The notes below the pieces were generated by a model, which saw only the letters and a program-made list of their open reading frames with translations, was not told the DNA's origin and made no database searches. Positions 63,468-64,000 of a DNA stretch of 64,000 nt are shown here, piece by piece. How positions within the stretch are numbered: the first letter of the stretch is position 1; each line of letters starts with the position of its first letter. Origin of the DNA: Mesorhizobium sangaii. GTDB lineage: Bacteria > Pseudomonadota > Alphaproteobacteria > Rhizobiales > Rhizobiaceae. The stretch lies in NCBI RefSeq assembly GCF_014207355.1, contig NZ_JACHEF010000001.1, positions 731,903 through 795,902 on the forward strand. The letters are read 5' to 3'. Position numbers and translations under genes: made by a program.

Positions 63468-63896
63468 ATGACGACGACGATCCAGACGATCCGCGACGAC
63501 TTCTCGTTCCTTGAGGAATGGGAAGACCGCTATCGCTACGTCATCGAACTCGGCGAGGCGCTGCCGCCATTTCCGGACGATGAGCGCAACGCCGCCAACA
63601 AGGTGCCGGGCTGCGTCAGCCAGGTCTGGCTGACCACCGAACGCGGACCGGGGGCCGATCCGGTCATCACCTTCACCGGCGATTCGGACGCCCATATCGT
63701 GCGCGGGCTGGTCGCGATCATGCTGGCGCTGTTTTCCGGCAGGACCGCCAGCGCGATCCAGAAGACCGACGCGGAAGCAACGTTGAAAGAGTTCGGCCTC
63801 GACGAACATCTTTCGCCGCAGCGCGCCAACGGCCTTCGCTCCATGGTCAAGCGCATCAAGCGCGACGCCGAGGCGGCGCTGAAGCAGACAGCCTGA
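63468..63896 (+). CDS. sufE: cysteine desulfuration protein SufE
   Basis: Takes persulfide sulfur from the desulfurase SufS and passes it to the Fe-S scaffold. The 142 residues contain DFSFLEEWEDRYRYVIELG at the start, the active-site loop NKVPGCVSQVW (C49) and the C-terminal helices HLSPQRANGLRSMVKRIKRDA. There is no sufS or sufBCD next to it, as in several rhizobia. The ATG at 63468 gives the family-typical start; an in-frame ATG 30 bases earlier is less likely. Confidence 0.94.
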   Translation: MTTTIQTIRDDFSFLEEWEDRYRYVIELGEALPPFPDDERNAANKVPGCVSQVWLTTERGPGADPVITFTGDSDAHIVRGLVAIMLALFSGRTASAIQKTDAEATLKEFGLDEHLSPQRANGLRSMVKRIKRDAEAALKQTA

Positions 63897-63933
63897 CAGC
63901 CCGAGCGGTTCATCGTTTCACGGAACGTAGGAC

Positions 63934-63977
63934 GCAATTCCGGACGGAAAACCGTCTCACACTTCTCCTGGAATTGC
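63934..63977. repeat. palindromic element, GCAATTCC-arm type, at the window end
   Basis: A 44-bp palindrome with arms GCAATTCC and GGAATTGC and core AAAACCG-N5-CACTTCT. A second copy begins at 63992 (GCAATTCCG) and is cut by the window end, giving a 58-bp period with a TTTGTTT spacer like that of the 13.4-kb array. Confidence 0.8.
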
Positions 63978-64000
63978 TCTCTTTGTTTAACGCAATTCCG

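Overview
The window is GC-rich chromosomal DNA of an alphaproteobacterium of the order Hyphomicrobiales (Rhizobiales), most likely Mesorhizobium or a close relative. The evidence is a FeuPQ two-component system, a DivJ-type cell-cycle kinase, a ccmIEFH (cycHJKL) cluster beside degP, a DUF1491/DUF2336/DUF5330/sufE neighbourhood, and short palindromic intergenic repeats of the type common in rhizobia. No rRNA, tRNA, prophage, CRISPR array or complete transposon was seen. The genus assignment is inference from gene content.

Layout. 0-3.5 kb: the biotin-carrying subunit of methylcrotonyl-CoA carboxylase, a CBS-domain protein and small ORFans. 3.9-8.5 kb: a four-gene chaperone-usher locus of the spore-coat-U type (subunit, chaperone, usher, two-domain subunit). 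8.6-11.8 kb: a branched-chain amino acid binding protein with a structured leader, a Sel1-like protein, a DUF2147 protein and two tiny secreted or membrane ORFs. 11.9-18.6 kb: AMP nucleosidase, a membrane endonuclease/exonuclease/phosphatase-fold protein, a GNAT enzyme, a DUF922 secreted protease and ETF-ubiquinone oxidoreductase. 18.6-29.6 kb: a family-4-like uracil-DNA glycosylase lacking two Fe-S ligands, an XRE/MmyB regulator, an EamA transporter, a lone molybdopterin hydroxylase large subunit, aminopeptidase N, a CbrA-like PAS histidine kinase and an EF-hand protein.

29.6-49.8 kb is an almost unbroken minus-strand run: glnE translationally coupled to a histidine kinase and its OmpR regulator, degP, ccmH-F-E-I, an outer-membrane lipoprotein, feuQ-feuP with a small periplasmic FeuN-like gene, an isolated phage/GTA-type DUF3168 gene, and a polyamine-type ABC transporter with a LysR regulator. 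Divergent from that regulator are an M20 amidohydrolase with an altered metal-site motif and an arginine-deiminase-superfamily enzyme. Together these form a candidate uptake and degradation locus for an amidino or N-acyl compound. It is followed by a berberine-bridge-type flavoenzyme, a decayed copy of the 3' end of the deiminase-family gene, and a MITE-like element. 54.6-64 kb: a class A PBP, a split DUF1214/DUF1254 pair, DUF2336, DUF1491, a peptidoglycan-binding membrane protein overlapping divJ, a DUF5330 protein and sufE.

The clearest unusual signals are: (1) short palindromes whose arms differ between loci but which share the core AAAACCG-N5-CACTTTT; (2) in-frame minisatellites in glnE and in a peptidoglycan-binding protein; (3) loss of catalytic or cofactor ligands in the uracil glycosylase and the M20 enzyme; (4) a gene fragment whose edge coincides with a MITE; (5) the leader hairpins of the amino-acid binding protein gene. 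I did not find a clear new multi-gene defence or secretion system.
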